64,000 bases of DNA from Thalassospira sp. MCCC 1A01428 (GTDB lineage Bacteria > Pseudomonadota > Alphaproteobacteria > Rhodospirillales > Thalassospiraceae), in the NCBI RefSeq assembly GCF_002115825.1, contig NZ_JFJZ01000001.1, positions 272,484-336,483 of the forward strand, read 5' to 3'. The position numbers and the translations under genes were made by a program. The notes beneath the pieces were generated by a model, which was not told the origin of the DNA, ran no database searches, and was given only the letters and a program-made list of their open reading frames with translations. Below, piece by piece: positions 24,946 through 34,603 of the stretch. Every line of letters begins with the position of its first letter. Positions within the stretch are counted from its first letter, which is position 1.

Positions 24946-26598
24946 GGGGAAATTCATCCGGTTTACAAGGCAATGAACCTGATGGACTACGATGTTGGCA
25001 ATATCGGGAACCACGAATTCAATTACGGGCTGGAATTTTTGGGCAATGCCATTGGCGGGGCGAATTTTCCCTATGTGAATGCCAATATTTTTATCGATGA
25101 TGGCGATAACGACCCCGATAACGACAAACCCTATTTTACGCCCTATCAGTTGTTAAAACGCGATTTGGTGGATAAGGACGGCAAAAAGCACCCTATTACT
25201 ATTGGTGTGATCGGTTTTGCCCCACCCCAGATTATGCAGTGGGACAAGGCCAACCTTGAAGGCCACGTTGTTACCAAAGACATTGTGGATATGGCCGAAA
25301 AATACGTGCCGGAAATGCGCGAAAAGGGGGCCGATATTGTGGTGGCGGTTGCCCATTCGGGCTTAAGCACCCAGACGCGCCACGGCATGGAAGAAAACGC
25401 CACCTATTACCTGTCGAAGGTAAAGGGGATTGACGCCATTTTGTTTGGCCATGCCCATACGGTTTTTCCCTCTGAGACGTTTGCCGATATTGACGGTGTT
25501 GATTTGACCAAAGGCACCATTAACGGGGTCGCCGCCGTGATGCCCGGTTTTTGGGGCAGCCATGTTGGTGTGATCGATCTTAGCCTGTCGGTTAAGGATG
25601 ATGGCACCTGGGATGTTACAGATTCCCTGTCCGAGGCCGAGCCGATTTATCATCGTGAAGGGCGCGATGTTGTGCCGCTGGTAGACGCAGACCCGGAGAT
25701 TTTAAAAGCGGTAAAAACCGAACACGAAGCCACCATCGAATATATGCGCGAAGGGGTGGGGACGACGGAATCATCGATTAACAGTTTCTTTGCCCTGGTG
25801 GCCGATGACCCGTCGATCCAGATCGTGACCAATGCGCAAACCTGGTATTTGAAAAAGATTTTGGCCGGAACCGAATATGACGGTTTGCCGATCCTGTCGG
25901 CAGGGGCACCGTTTAAGGCCGGTGGCCGTGGCGGGCCGGAATATTATACCGATATCCCGGCAGGCAAGATTGCCCTTAAAAACGTGGCAGATCTTTATGT
26001 CTATCCCAATACGGTACGTGCAGTGTTGCTGACCGGGGACCAGGTGCGCGAATGGCTGGAAATGTCCGCCGGGCAGTTTAACCGGATTGATCCGAACAGC
26101 AGTGCAGAACAGATGCTGATCAACGAGGATTTCCCGACCTATAATTTCGATGTGATTGACGGTGTGACCTATGAAATAGATGTGACGCAACCGGCCCGCT
26201 ATAACAAGGAAGGCGAGGTTGTAAACAAGGATTCACACCGTATTGCCAACCTGAAATTTGATGGCAAGCCGATCGATGGCGCGCAGAAATTCGTTGTTGC
26301 GACCAACAATTACCGGGCCGGTGGCGGCGGGCATTTCCCGGGGCTGGACGGATCAACCATTATCGTTGAGGCGCCCGATGAAAACCGTACTGTGCTGGCA
26401 AACTATATTATGGATGAAAAAACCATCGATCCCAAAGCCGATGGTAACTGGCATCTGGCCCCGGTTGGCAATGCCAGCAAGGTGACATTTGTGACCAGCC
26501 CCAAGGCGTCGAACGCGGCCAATGCCCCGTCCAATATCAGTTTTATCGGGGAAACCGACGAAGGGTTTGCCCAATATGTTCTGACATCGACGAAATAA
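24946..26598 (+). pseudogene. cpdB: 5'-truncated cpdB, interrupted by the ICE
   Basis: About 550 codons of the 2',3'-cyclic-nucleotide 2'-phosphodiesterase/3'-nucleotidase remain. Residues GEIHPVYKAMNLMDYD, GNIGNHEFNYGL (metal-binding Asn-His), VAHSGL, GHAHTVFP and the C-terminal 5'-nucleotidase domain (YNFDVIDGV, NNYRAGGG) are intact. The first ~95-100 codons are missing, namely the signal peptide and the DLH metal motif. An in-frame TGA lies at 24934-24936, inside ICE sequence. The Met at 24973 is an interior codon, so any product would lack export and one metal ligand set. The missing 5' part should lie beyond the far end of the ICE. Confidence 0.9.
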
Positions 26599-26643
26599 AG
26601 CGGGTGATCGCGTTGTGTGGTTACAGATGACAAATTAAGAAAA

Positions 26644-26681
26644 GCAAAGCCCCGTCAGTGTCATTGCTGGCGGGGCTTTGC
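26644..26681 (+). terminator. Terminator after cpdB
   Basis: GCAAAGCCCCG-T-CAG pairs with CTG-G-CGGGGCTTTGC around an eight-base loop. It lies 45 bases past the cpdB stop. The T-rich 3' side of the stem and the following TGTTTG suggest termination. Confidence 0.65.
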
Positions 26682-26732
26682 TGTTTGCTGATGCGGCACT
26701 TACATACCAGCGCTGTCGCGTATGAAACGGCA

Positions 26733-26755
26733 AAAGCCGCCCGATGGGCGGCTTT
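26733..26755 (-). terminator. Terminator of gcrA
   Basis: AAAGCCGCCC-GAT-GGGCGGCTTT is a perfect ten-pair hairpin. On the minus strand the T-run continues to four T. It lies 38 bases past the gcrA stop. Confidence 0.8.
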
Positions 26756-26793
26756 GACGCATTGGCGAGATGGCCGGGCCGATACAAACGGAA

Positions 26794-27219
26794 TTAACGT
26801 TTGTTGTTCGGGCCGCCGTGATTGTGGTTGCGCGGGTTATCTTCGCGCGGGCTTTTGCCATTGAGATAGGCTGCCGCGCAATGTTCGTCGCAATAGGGTT
26901 TGCCCTGGATGTTTTTCTTGCCACAGAAATGGAAGTCATCATCACCCGGGTCGCCAAAGGGCCAGCGGCACATGCCCGGTCCCAGGTCATAGATGCTGAT
27001 GCCCTTGGACAGAACCTTGGGTGCCGGTGCCTTTTTGGGTTCCGATGCATCTTCAGCGCGACGCTGGATCGGGGACGGACGTTTGGGCAGGCCCAGGCGG
27101 TGCGCCTTGCCAACGACGGCGTTTTTACCCACACCCAGCTCTTCACCGATGCGTGCCGTGGTCCAGCCCTGATTCCAGAGCGAAGTCAGCAATTCAATCT
27201 TTTCCGGTGTCCAGCTCAT
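26794..27219 (-). CDS. gcrA: GcrA cell cycle regulator
   Basis: A 141-residue alphaproteobacterial master regulator that works with sigma-70 and responds to CcrM methylation. The N-terminal DNA-binding domain is diagnostic: SWTPEKIELLTSLWNQG, then TARIGEELG, then KNAVVGKAHRLGL. The C-terminal part has the Cys/His pattern CRWPFGDPG, FHFCG, then YCDEHC, which binds sigma. A longer frame upstream to 27279 has no family similarity, so the start at 27219 is preferred. It is strong evidence for an alphaproteobacterial host. Confidence 0.95.
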   Translation of the reverse strand: MSWTPEKIELLTSLWNQGWTTARIGEELGVGKNAVVGKAHRLGLPKRPSPIQRRAEDASEPKKAPAPKVLSKGISIYDLGPGMCRWPFGDPGDDDFHFCGKKNIQGKPYCDEHCAAAYLNGKSPREDNPRNHNHGGPNNKR

Positions 27220-27411
27220 TTCGAGTATATTCCGTGTTCCGATGTTTGGGATGAACCCAGCTTTATTGCGTAAAGTCAATTAGGGATAAAGAGGTATCCG
27301 CTAAAGTCGCGCGGCGCAAGGGGTGAAGCCAACGGGCTGCCTGTCCGGGGCGCGCGAAACGTGGTGGGCAATTTGCATGTTGCGCCGTCAAAGTAAAGAG
27401 GTGATCGTATT

Positions 27412-28065
27412 TTGACGTGGTTTTTCATTTCCATTTTTGCGTTTCTGGCCGGTCATATGGTGCCGGGTTTGTTTCGTCGTGCGTTGGTTGCCCGGTTGGG
27501 GGCGACCCTATATGTGTTGGTTTTTTCGCTGGTTTCAATGGCCCTTCTTGCATGGGTGATCTGGGCGGAATTACAGGCCGATTATATTCCCCTTTGGCCC
27601 TATGATCCGCGCGAACATTGGGTTCCGATCCTTGCGATGCTGCCGGTTTGCGTTCTTTGGGTGGCGGCTGTGCGCCAGCCCTGTCCGCTTTCTATCGGGC
27701 GTGCTCGCGGGTATGACCCCGATCATCCGGGGATCAATCGTTTTACCCGGCATCCGTTGTTGCTGGGTGTTTTGATCTGGGGGACGGCGCATATGGTGCC
27801 AAATGGTCATTTGGCAGCAATAATATTTTTTGGTGGAAGTGCGCTTTTTGCCCTGCTGGGCATGAGCCGGATGGAGAAAATGCGCCTTCGCCAGCTTGGC
27901 CCGGACGAGTTTGCCCGTATTTCTGCCGGGACTCGGCGGTTTGACTGGCGTGCATTGTTAAATGGTGCGTTGGACTGGCGCGACGTGATCGGTGGCATCA
28001 TATTGTATGGTGCGATCCTTTGGCTGCATCCGCTTGTCCTGGGGCGTGATCCTCTGGCCTTTTAG
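27412..28065 (+). CDS. NnrU family membrane protein
   Basis: A 217-residue integral membrane protein with about six segments, of the NnrU/isoprenylcysteine-methyltransferase-like kind. FTRHPLLLGVLIWGTAHM matches the conserved NRHP-type motif, followed by ALLGMSRMEKMRLRQLGPD in parts. GAGGTG precedes the TTG start at 27412. NnrU was named near denitrification genes, but none are here, so the role is open. Confidence 0.8.
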   Translation: MTWFFISIFAFLAGHMVPGLFRRALVARLGATLYVLVFSLVSMALLAWVIWAELQADYIPLWPYDPREHWVPILAMLPVCVLWVAAVRQPCPLSIGRARGYDPDHPGINRFTRHPLLLGVLIWGTAHMVPNGHLAAIIFFGGSALFALLGMSRMEKMRLRQLGPDEFARISAGTRRFDWRALLNGALDWRDVIGGIILYGAILWLHPLVLGRDPLAF

Positions 28066-28213
28066 CCGGGCCTGTTTCTTAATTATCGCAAGCGGCCTTG
28101 CTCTGATCCGGGCAGGTTGTGATAGGGTATGGCAAAACAACAGTGCCATGCCCGTTGCTGCGTGTTTTAGTTTGTGCCGGTTGCGTACCGGTCAGGTTAT
28201 TTTGCGAGGTGCC

Positions 28214-28681
28214 ATGACCTCTATTGAACTTGCATCCATGTTATCGCGGTTTGCCGAAATTGAAGGGCGCCATCCCCGCATTTTGATTGCAGCCGCATCG
28301 CATGATGAAGAACGGTTGTTAAAATCGGTGGCAACCCTGTTTGCCGATGGCGGGTTTGACGTTGATATTGCCCCGCCCATTTCTGATGAAATATCGATTG
28401 CCCGACAGGTGATTGACTGTGATGCCGATATTCTGGCTCTTATTCGCCTGAAAGCCGAAGGCGATGACCGGGTGCGGGTGGCCGATCTTATTTCGTCGCT
28501 GGATGCCCAGGGCGCACAGCATGTGCAGTTTGGCATTATCGGTAATCCCGATGATCCGGCCCGCGATACGGTGGATTTTGTCTTTGATGCCGCCCACTTT
28601 GCCACTGGTGATATCGGCGGATTGATGCGGTTTTTGTTGCTGATTGAAGAAAATCGAATGGGCACAGGCGGGCCAGCATAA
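28214..28681 (+). CDS. Putative cobalamin-binding-like (mutase C-terminal fold) protein
   Basis: A 155-residue protein. RHPRILIAAASHDEERLL, then FADGGFDVDIAPPI, then CDADILALIRL and QFGIIGNPDD follow the strand order of methylmalonyl-CoA mutase B12-binding domains. The DxHxxG cobalamin motif is replaced by SHDEER, so B12 is probably not bound in the usual way. GAGGTG stands before the ATG at 28214. A stand-alone degenerate domain like this may bind another ligand. Assignment is tentative. Confidence 0.45.
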   Translation: MTSIELASMLSRFAEIEGRHPRILIAAASHDEERLLKSVATLFADGGFDVDIAPPISDEISIARQVIDCDADILALIRLKAEGDDRVRVADLISSLDAQGAQHVQFGIIGNPDDPARDTVDFVFDAAHFATGDIGGLMRFLLLIEENRMGTGGPA

Positions 28682-28852
28682 ACCTGAGAGGCCACAAAAA
28701 GGTGCATTTTGGGATTAATACATAAACTCCGATGATTTTTTGTCGCCATTGCGGCATGATGGTGGGCCGGGATGCACAATGTGTGCGCTATTTTCCGAAC
28801 CAGTATGGATCGGTCCCGGTTGGCGTCAGGTAGATGTGCGAAGGGAATTGCA

Positions 28853-29440
28853 ATGGGAATGCTTAAGGAAACGCTATTGCGCGTTTTTGTTGGCAAAAGC
28901 GGACGCGAAGCGTTACGTGCCTATCAGGATGCCCAGGCGTTGCCTGTTGATCCATTGTCTGCCCGGCCCGGGTCAGGCCCCGGCGGGGCGGTGAGTGGCG
29001 CAGCAAGCCGTGCGGCTGCCAGTGCTGCCTATGGGGGCAGTGCGGGGGCGACGGGCCGTGGACAAACCCCTGTTGCCCAGGCGCAGCAAGCCCAACAGGC
29101 GCGCCGCATTGCCGATCGTGCCCTTGCCCATGAAGCCGAAGGCATGACCGCCGACGAGGCCCGCGCCCAGGCCCTGGCCGAAACATTGCTGGAATCGCAA
29201 AATCCATCATCCGAGATTTTGGCGGCATTAAGTGCAGCAGATAACAAACTGGGACAGGAAAAAAGCCGGTATGCCAAGGCCGGGCAGGCACCCGGCCGCG
29301 AAAAGCTGATTTCCGATGCACTTAACACCATGCGCAGCAAGCAGGCCGACCTGGATGCCCTTGACCCTGATGCCCGGATGAAGCTGACCCTGATGGCGCT
29401 AAGCGCCTTTGGTATGGGGAATGACAAGGCCGAACATTAA
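28853..29440 (+). CDS. Uncharacterised Ala/Gln-rich protein
   Basis: A 195-residue soluble protein. The N-terminal helix MGMLKETLLRVFVGK is followed by a flexible Gly/Ala/Ser region (residues about 38-75) and a charged helical half (RRIADRALAHEAEGM, then DEARAQALAETLLESQ). No family is recognised. AGGGA before the ATG at 28853 sets the start. It ends at an A/T-rich hairpin. Confidence 0.6.
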   Translation: MGMLKETLLRVFVGKSGREALRAYQDAQALPVDPLSARPGSGPGGAVSGAASRAAASAAYGGSAGATGRGQTPVAQAQQAQQARRIADRALAHEAEGMTADEARAQALAETLLESQNPSSEILAALSAADNKLGQEKSRYAKAGQAPGREKLISDALNTMRSKQADLDALDPDARMKLTLMALSAFGMGNDKAEH

Positions 29441-29460
29441 TAAAATCCATTTTTGGATTT
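29441..29460 (+). terminator. AT-type hairpin after the 28853 gene
   Basis: AAAATCCA-TTTT-TGGATTTT is a perfect eight-pair hairpin starting directly after the TAA stop. The 3' arm ends in four T. Probable terminator. Confidence 0.6.
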
Positions 29461-29649
29461 TACGGCAGCCGAAGAGGTAGCCGGAATAACGTGGTGCCAT
29501 TTATTATCCTGTGTCGGAATGGTATTTCAGTCGGTCACATCAATGCGCGATCACAGCTTTCCTGAGCCTGTTTACACGACCTGATAGGCTTGTATGCGGT
29601 TAAATACACGAACCATTGCCTATTGCTGTATTGGTGGGCTGATTAGGGT

Positions 29650-30519
29650 TTATCGTGCGATATCGCGATGCAGGCCGATGGTCAGTTCGGCGTAATCGGG
29701 TTCGTTATCGGGGGTAATAGCCCCGTGGCGAATGAGAAAATCGATAATCACCAGCGCGCAGTTGAATTTAAAGTCAAACCCGGTGCGGACCATTTCGGCG
29801 ACCTCGGACAGGGGCATTAGTTCAAAATGGCTGACTTCGCCATCTACGGGCCGGGGGATAAAATCAAGCGGCAATTCCAGATCGTAATTAACCATGACGT
29901 CGGGCTTGATACCCTTTTCGGTTTCGTGGACGTAGGAAACCGTGCCAACGGCAACCATGTTATGTGTCAGGTTTTCGGGTATATTCGCTTCTTCGGCACA
30001 TTCCTTGATCATGTTCTGGCGAAAGCTGTAACCGGTGGGCTGGCCGCCTGCGACCATGTTATCAAGCTGGCCGGGATAGGTTGGCTTGGATTGCGACCGG
30101 TGGGCAATCCACATGTGGATACCATCCTCCTTGCGAACATATCCGTTTAAATGAACGCCCCACGACCGAAACCCGAAATAGGACATGGCCGAACGGTCCA
30201 TGACGCAGAGCGGGGCATCGTTAAGGGTGGGGCGAACGTCAAATTTTTCGCCGTGCAGGCTTTTGATCATGCCGTCGCGGTGCAAATCGGCAATCAGGGC
30301 GGCAAAGGCCTGGCTGCGAGAATCGTGGCTGGCAATTTCCGGGGCAAGATGAAGCCCGTCATTGGCATGATTGCGCAACACATGCCGGGCCGGATGGGCC
30401 AGCAGGGCATTGGCAAAGGCCGGGCGAGTACCCCCAATCACACGTCCATCCATGCAGAAGGGAACATATTGTTCCGGCTTTGCGCTGTTGCAGGCGTGGA
30501 TATGGTCGATAAAAGCCAT
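29650..30519 (-). CDS. Nudix hydrolase with DUF4743 N-terminus
   Basis: A 289-residue enzyme. The N-terminal half (FIDHIHACNSA, then FCMDGRVIGGTRP) matches DUF4743, as in thiamine-pyrophosphate-kinase-like Nudix proteins of fungi and bacteria. The Nudix box is GGQPTGYSFRQNMIKECAEE, with the core ECAEEAN. The start at 30519 removes an unlikely Cys-rich extension. It hydrolyses an unknown nucleoside-diphosphate-linked substrate. Monocistronic by spacing. Confidence 0.85.
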   Translation of the reverse strand: MAFIDHIHACNSAKPEQYVPFCMDGRVIGGTRPAFANALLAHPARHVLRNHANDGLHLAPEIASHDSRSQAFAALIADLHRDGMIKSLHGEKFDVRPTLNDAPLCVMDRSAMSYFGFRSWGVHLNGYVRKEDGIHMWIAHRSQSKPTYPGQLDNMVAGGQPTGYSFRQNMIKECAEEANIPENLTHNMVAVGTVSYVHETEKGIKPDVMVNYDLELPLDFIPRPVDGEVSHFELMPLSEVAEMVRTGFDFKFNCALVIIDFLIRHGAITPDNEPDYAELTIGLHRDIAR

Positions 30520-30726
30520 CAGGGCTGCTCCGCGTAAAAGGCAAACCGGCAATGCCGATGCGCCCGTCGGGGCACGTGAACAGTGTTAGCGCACATTCTT
30601 TTATGGGTGCAATGGTGCAATCAAGGATGTGCCCACCTTTTCAGGTGCCCCGGCAATATTGTCCCGGATGTTGTTGCGCGGAACAAAGGGTGCAGATGCT
30701 TTCGCGGCCGTTTGTGGGGCTGGCTG

Positions 30727-31065
30727 TTATGCCCCGATTGCTGAACTGGAATAGCCCTTTTCCGATGTCAGCACAGTTTGCACATTGGCAATCTGGCGCA
30801 GACAGCGGGCAATATGGTCGGCAATGCGGGTTTCAAGATGCCTGATCTGGATATCGATTTGCAGTTCTTCGTTGCCGTGGCGGTCACTGGCAACAATCGA
30901 ATGCCAGCTTGTCGGGATCAGGTTGCGTTTGGCAAACAGTTCCAGCACACGCGGCATAACGTCCGGCTCTGCTACAGCATGAACCGCAAAACAATGAACA
31001 GATTTAAAGTCGGAAGACAGCGCATCCTGCGCCAAAAGGGCATGATTGGTCATGACGATCCACAT
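30727..31065 (-). CDS. Small ACT-domain-like protein
   Basis: A 112-residue protein. HCFAVHAVAEPDVMPRVLEL, then FAKRNLIPTSWHS, then LQIDIQIRHL and CLRQIANVQTV follow the beta-alpha-beta-beta-alpha-beta order of ACT regulatory domains, as in small subunits of acetolactate synthase. No catalytic partner is adjacent. A Met five codons in (31053) is an alternative start. Function not known. Confidence 0.5.
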   Translation of the reverse strand: MWIVMTNHALLAQDALSSDFKSVHCFAVHAVAEPDVMPRVLELFAKRNLIPTSWHSIVASDRHGNEELQIDIQIRHLETRIADHIARCLRQIANVQTVLTSEKGYSSSAIGA

Positions 31066-31256
31066 ACATTTACTTCAATCCAGATAAAACGACTAACGTC
31101 CCGGGGTCCTTAGACCACCGGGCGAATAATTCGCGTAATCTGCAAAAAAGGAATGTGGTGTTGGGTCATGCTTGTTCTGAAATGCACCGCAATCGGCAGT
31201 GCCGAAGGCAGAGAAGATGGGGAACATTCCCCGGTAATGATGAAGCTGTCAATCCA

Positions 31257-31379
31257 TCAAAGGATGAGGAGCGAAGCGATCAGGGCAACAATGGTCCCGG
31301 CAAACAGGATTTCCATCGAGCGGGCGATTTGCTGGTCGCGAGCAATGGCGATAGCAGCGGCTTTGCGTTTGTTCATCAT
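31257..31379 (-). CDS. 40-residue single-span membrane protein
   Basis: The small frame has a clear GGAG six bases before its ATG at 31379. It encodes a basic N-terminal half (MMNKRKAAAIAIARDQQIAR) and one hydrophobic segment (ILFAGTIVALIASLLIL) at the C-terminus. The arrangement suits a small inner-membrane protein. No family is recognised, and no neighbour suggests its role. Confidence 0.55.
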   Translation of the reverse strand: MMNKRKAAAIAIARDQQIARSMEILFAGTIVALIASLLIL

Positions 31380-31709
31380 TTTTCTCCGTCTTAAGACAGG
31401 GCGTATGCACTGTTTAGTGCACCAAAGAAATATAGGCAGGCATCGGCCCAGGTTACAAGTGCTGTGCAGTCAAAAACGTCAAAAAACCTTCAACCTGGTG
31501 GAATAGATAAGGTTTTCTGCGGGTTTGCGACACGAAATTTATTAATCTTAACCCCAATTAAACACGATAGGCCGGTTTTTGTTCCGGTTTCGGGCGAGGA
31601 TTCGCACCAGAAGGACAATTTTGAATCAGACGAAAGGCACTGTTTTCTGTTTTTTCGGGCGATTCCCGATGCCGGTTTGTTAACCGCTTTGCCCGCTTGG
31701 CACGCAAGG
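31380..31709. other. Gap without a supported gene
   Basis: Frames here are short and lack ribosome sites. I see no repeat or hairpin that stands out. Confidence 0.4.
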
Positions 31710-32738
31710 TCAGGGAATGTGTAATTCGGTTGCGCCAATTTCGACCGGAGATTTGCCATCCCGTGCAAACAGGATGCGGCCCTGATAGGTGCCGCTACGC
31801 CATTGATCACCCGGGCGGTCCGCATTGACGTAAAACCATTTGGCGCGCGGACCATTGTCGTTGGGTAGCTTGATGGTGAAATCGCGACTGCCGTTAAAGC
31901 CGCGCGGCCCGGTGACATTAAGTGTGATGACATCGCCGTCATTTACCCCGATCAGATACCCCCAAAAATACAGCGCCGGGCTGGTAGCGGGCAGGGTGTC
32001 GCCGCGGTCATAGCCGCGTTTGATGTCGGTGGCATTGGGGCGGCCCGATGAGAAACCCAGCGCATACAGGTGAACCGGGCGATAGGTCATTTGCGCGCTG
32101 GCTTCGGGGGTCCAAAGGACAGACTGGCTGGTCGCGCAATTTTCCGTGCCGGCGTCGGCCATATTGGTGCCGCTAAACGGGTCGATCAACTGGTCGTTCT
32201 GGCGCAGGTTGAAATGCAGATGCGGGAAGGTGGCCTGGCCGGACATACCGATCAGGCCAATGGTTTGGCCCCGGGTTACATGGTCGCCCTTGCGCACGGC
32301 AATGGAACCGCGCCGCATGTGGCAATACTGGCTTTGCCAGCCATCTTCATGGTCGATCAGAATGCCGTTGCCACATTCAATGCCGCTAAGCGCATCCTTG
32401 TTCAGGCGTCCGGCGTCGATATCCTCGACTCCGTCGCGGGTTGCACTGACAACGCCATCGGCAACAGAAAGTACGGCAACGCCACTGATCATGGCTTCTT
32501 CGTCGGGAATGGCAAAGTCGGTGCCACGGTGGCCGTCATAGGTGCTGGTGCCACAGGCAAAATCGCGAATGCCCGGCCCGGCATCGTGGTCAACATAATG
32601 GACGATATCGCATTCGCCATAGGGGCAATCCACCGGCAAATCAAAGGGCGGCCCATCGGCGCGTGCCGGTGCCGCATACAGCGCCCCCGCCAGAATGCCG
32701 ATGGCACACATTGCGGAAAACACTATTTTGTGACCCAT
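31710..32738 (-). CDS. Secreted M23 family metallopeptidase
   Basis: A 342-residue exported protein. The signal peptide covers residues about 1-26 (VFSAMCAIGILAGAL, then ARA). The LytM/M23 zinc site has HRGTDFAI (HxxxD) and HLHFNLR (HxH). After the peptidase domain a beta-rich C-terminal module of about 120 residues is present (from YALGFSSGRP on). AAGGAG precedes the start at 32738. It probably trims peptidoglycan cross-links or works on another substrate in the periplasm. Confidence 0.88.
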   Translation of the reverse strand: MGHKIVFSAMCAIGILAGALYAAPARADGPPFDLPVDCPYGECDIVHYVDHDAGPGIRDFACGTSTYDGHRGTDFAIPDEEAMISGVAVLSVADGVVSATRDGVEDIDAGRLNKDALSGIECGNGILIDHEDGWQSQYCHMRRGSIAVRKGDHVTRGQTIGLIGMSGQATFPHLHFNLRQNDQLIDPFSGTNMADAGTENCATSQSVLWTPEASAQMTYRPVHLYALGFSSGRPNATDIKRGYDRGDTLPATSPALYFWGYLIGVNDGDVITLNVTGPRGFNGSRDFTIKLPNDNGPRAKWFYVNADRPGDQWRSGTYQGRILFARDGKSPVEIGATELHIP

Positions 32739-32938
32739 AAAGGTCTCCTTGCTGATTGCCTTGTACCGGGGAAACAATATTGTGGCTGCAACACCCCCAT
32801 GCGCAGCCAAGCGGCATTTTTTCAGGCCTGCGCGACAGGCAATTTATTATGCCCGGCGCATTATCGCCTGATCTGTCATATGTATACGTGCCGTCATGAC
32901 AGTTCAAACCCATTTTACACAGGAATTTCATCAGGGCC

Positions 32939-33799
32939 ATGGATCAAACTGTGCTTTTTCGTCTGGCTGTTTTTGCCGTGTTGCTGCTGATAATGGCAGG
33001 GTGGGAATTTTTGTTGCCTTATCGCACCGGGGCCGGGCAAAGCCGGGGCCGGCGCTGGTTGACCAATTTTTCGCTGATGATTTGTGGCGCAGCCCTTAGC
33101 CGGTTTACCATCGGGGCGGCCATGATTATTGCGGCATCCTATGCGCAAGGGCGCGGCTGGGGCCTGTTGCCAATGCTGGGTTTGCCCGCCCCTGTGGCGG
33201 TGGTGCTGGCGGTTATCGGGCTTGATTGCGCGGTGTATTGGCAACACCGGTTTACCCATATGTTTGATGTGCTGTGGCGGTTTCACCGGGTGCATCATGT
33301 CGACCCGGGCTTCGATGTTTCAACAGCGGTGCGGTTTCATCCCCTCGAAATTGCGGTATCAGCCGCTTACAAGGCCGCTTTTGTGGTTGTTTTGGGAGCC
33401 GATGCGTGGGCGGTAGTAATTTATGAAACCCTGCTAAGCAGTTTTGCCCTGTTTAACCATGGCAATGTGCATTTGCCCCGCCTGATTGACCAAACCTTGC
33501 GCGGGCTTTTTGTGACGCCCGATATGCATCGTATTCATCATTCGGCAGTAATGGTGGAAACCAACAGCAATTATGGAAATATCCTGTCGCTGTGGGATCG
33601 TATCTTTGCCAGCTATACTGATAAATCGCGTGAAAACGACCGCGAGATGACGATTGGCCTGAATGAATTTCGTGATCGCGAAAGCCAGTCGCTGGTGGGC
33701 AGTTTATGGTTGCCGTTTCGCAGTAAGCCGCGGCACCCGGCATCCCCGGCCGCGACAGCCGGGGATATTGGCGATAAACAGCAAAGAAAAGACAGGTAA
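32939..33799 (+). CDS. Sterol desaturase/fatty acid hydroxylase family protein
   Basis: A 286-residue membrane di-iron enzyme. About four hydrophobic segments carry the histidine motifs HRFTH, FHRVHH and HRIHHS, plus HGNVH. The family hydroxylates lipids; the bacterial substrate is unknown. Start at 32939. The 3' end lies nine bases from the converging methyltransferase gene. Confidence 0.88.
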   Translation: MDQTVLFRLAVFAVLLLIMAGWEFLLPYRTGAGQSRGRRWLTNFSLMICGAALSRFTIGAAMIIAASYAQGRGWGLLPMLGLPAPVAVVLAVIGLDCAVYWQHRFTHMFDVLWRFHRVHHVDPGFDVSTAVRFHPLEIAVSAAYKAAFVVVLGADAWAVVIYETLLSSFALFNHGNVHLPRLIDQTLRGLFVTPDMHRIHHSAVMVETNSNYGNILSLWDRIFASYTDKSRENDREMTIGLNEFRDRESQSLVGSLWLPFRSKPRHPASPAATAGDIGDKQQRKDR

Positions 33800-33808
33800 T
33801 GCGGGGTT

Positions 33809-34603
33809 TCAGGCTGTGCCGGCAAGCCCGCGCACGGCCAATGCCGATGCCACCAATGAGCGCTTGCCATCATTGCCGCCACTGATATAGGCGCGGCGCA
33901 CGGCGGATTGCAGGCTGTGGGCGGCTTCGGCATCAAGGGATGTGAAAAATTCGCGGATCAGGCTGTGGCTGCCCAGAAGCGATTGCCAGTAATCGTTGAA
34001 ATCAAGAAAATCCATGCGGATTGATAAGGTGGCGGTGCCTATTTCGGTTAACCCGGCATCGGCCCATAAATCCAGCAGGGCATCTTCATTTTCGTAGGGG
34101 ACGTTAAAAATACGGGCGCGCAGGGCTTCGCCTTCGCCGTCAAACAAAATGGCGGCAGCATCAAGAAACAGGCGCAAAAAGGCCAAACCACCGGACCGGT
34201 CCCAAACCGTTGCGGCAATAACCCCGCCGGGGCGGGTGACGCGCAACATTTCGCTCAGGGCTTTTTCCGGTTCAGCCAGATCATTTAGCACCAGTTGCGA
34301 AAATGCGGTGTCGAAGCTGACATTTTCGTAAGGCAGGGCACTGGCATCGCCGGTTTCAAATTTGACATTGGGGGCCGCATGTAACAGGGCCTCGCCCAGA
34401 TAATCGGGCATAAGGTCGATGCCGGTAATCGTGGCCGAGGGATAGCGGGTGGCAGCTGCCAGTGTCAGGCTGCCGGTACCGCAACCGACATCCAGCAATG
34501 TGCCGCAGGCAGGGGCATCGACAAAGGCAAGAAAAGCGCGCGCGAGGCGGCGGCTCCATCTGCCCATGGCGATTTCATAGATGTCGGCGACGGATGAAGT
34601 CAT
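33809..34603 (-). CDS. Class I SAM-dependent methyltransferase
   Basis: A 264-residue protein with motif I LLDVGCGTGSL (residues about 36-46), TGIDLMPDYL for the ribose-binding acidic loop, TGDASALPY, and the post-motif LRVTRPGGVIAATVW. This is the UbiE/Methyltransf_25 type. The C-terminal half is helical and substrate-specific. The ATG at 34603 is chosen over a TTG at 34618. Substrate unknown. Confidence 0.87.
   Translation of the reverse strand: MTSSVADIYEIAMGRWSRRLARAFLAFVDAPACGTLLDVGCGTGSLTLAAATRYPSATITGIDLMPDYLGEALLHAAPNVKFETGDASALPYENVSFDTAFSQLVLNDLAEPEKALSEMLRVTRPGGVIAATVWDRSGGLAFLRLFLDAAAILFDGEGEALRARIFNVPYENEDALLDLWADAGLTEIGTATLSIRMDFLDFNDYWQSLLGSHSLIREFFTSLDAEAAHSLQSAVRRAYISGGNDGKRSLVASALAVRGLAGTA

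Noticed and set aside
24973..26598. cpdB read as a complete gene starting at the Met at 24973
   Set aside because: The conserved residues continue in frame upstream to 24946 and the essential N-terminal metal motif and signal peptide are absent, so this is a truncated gene.
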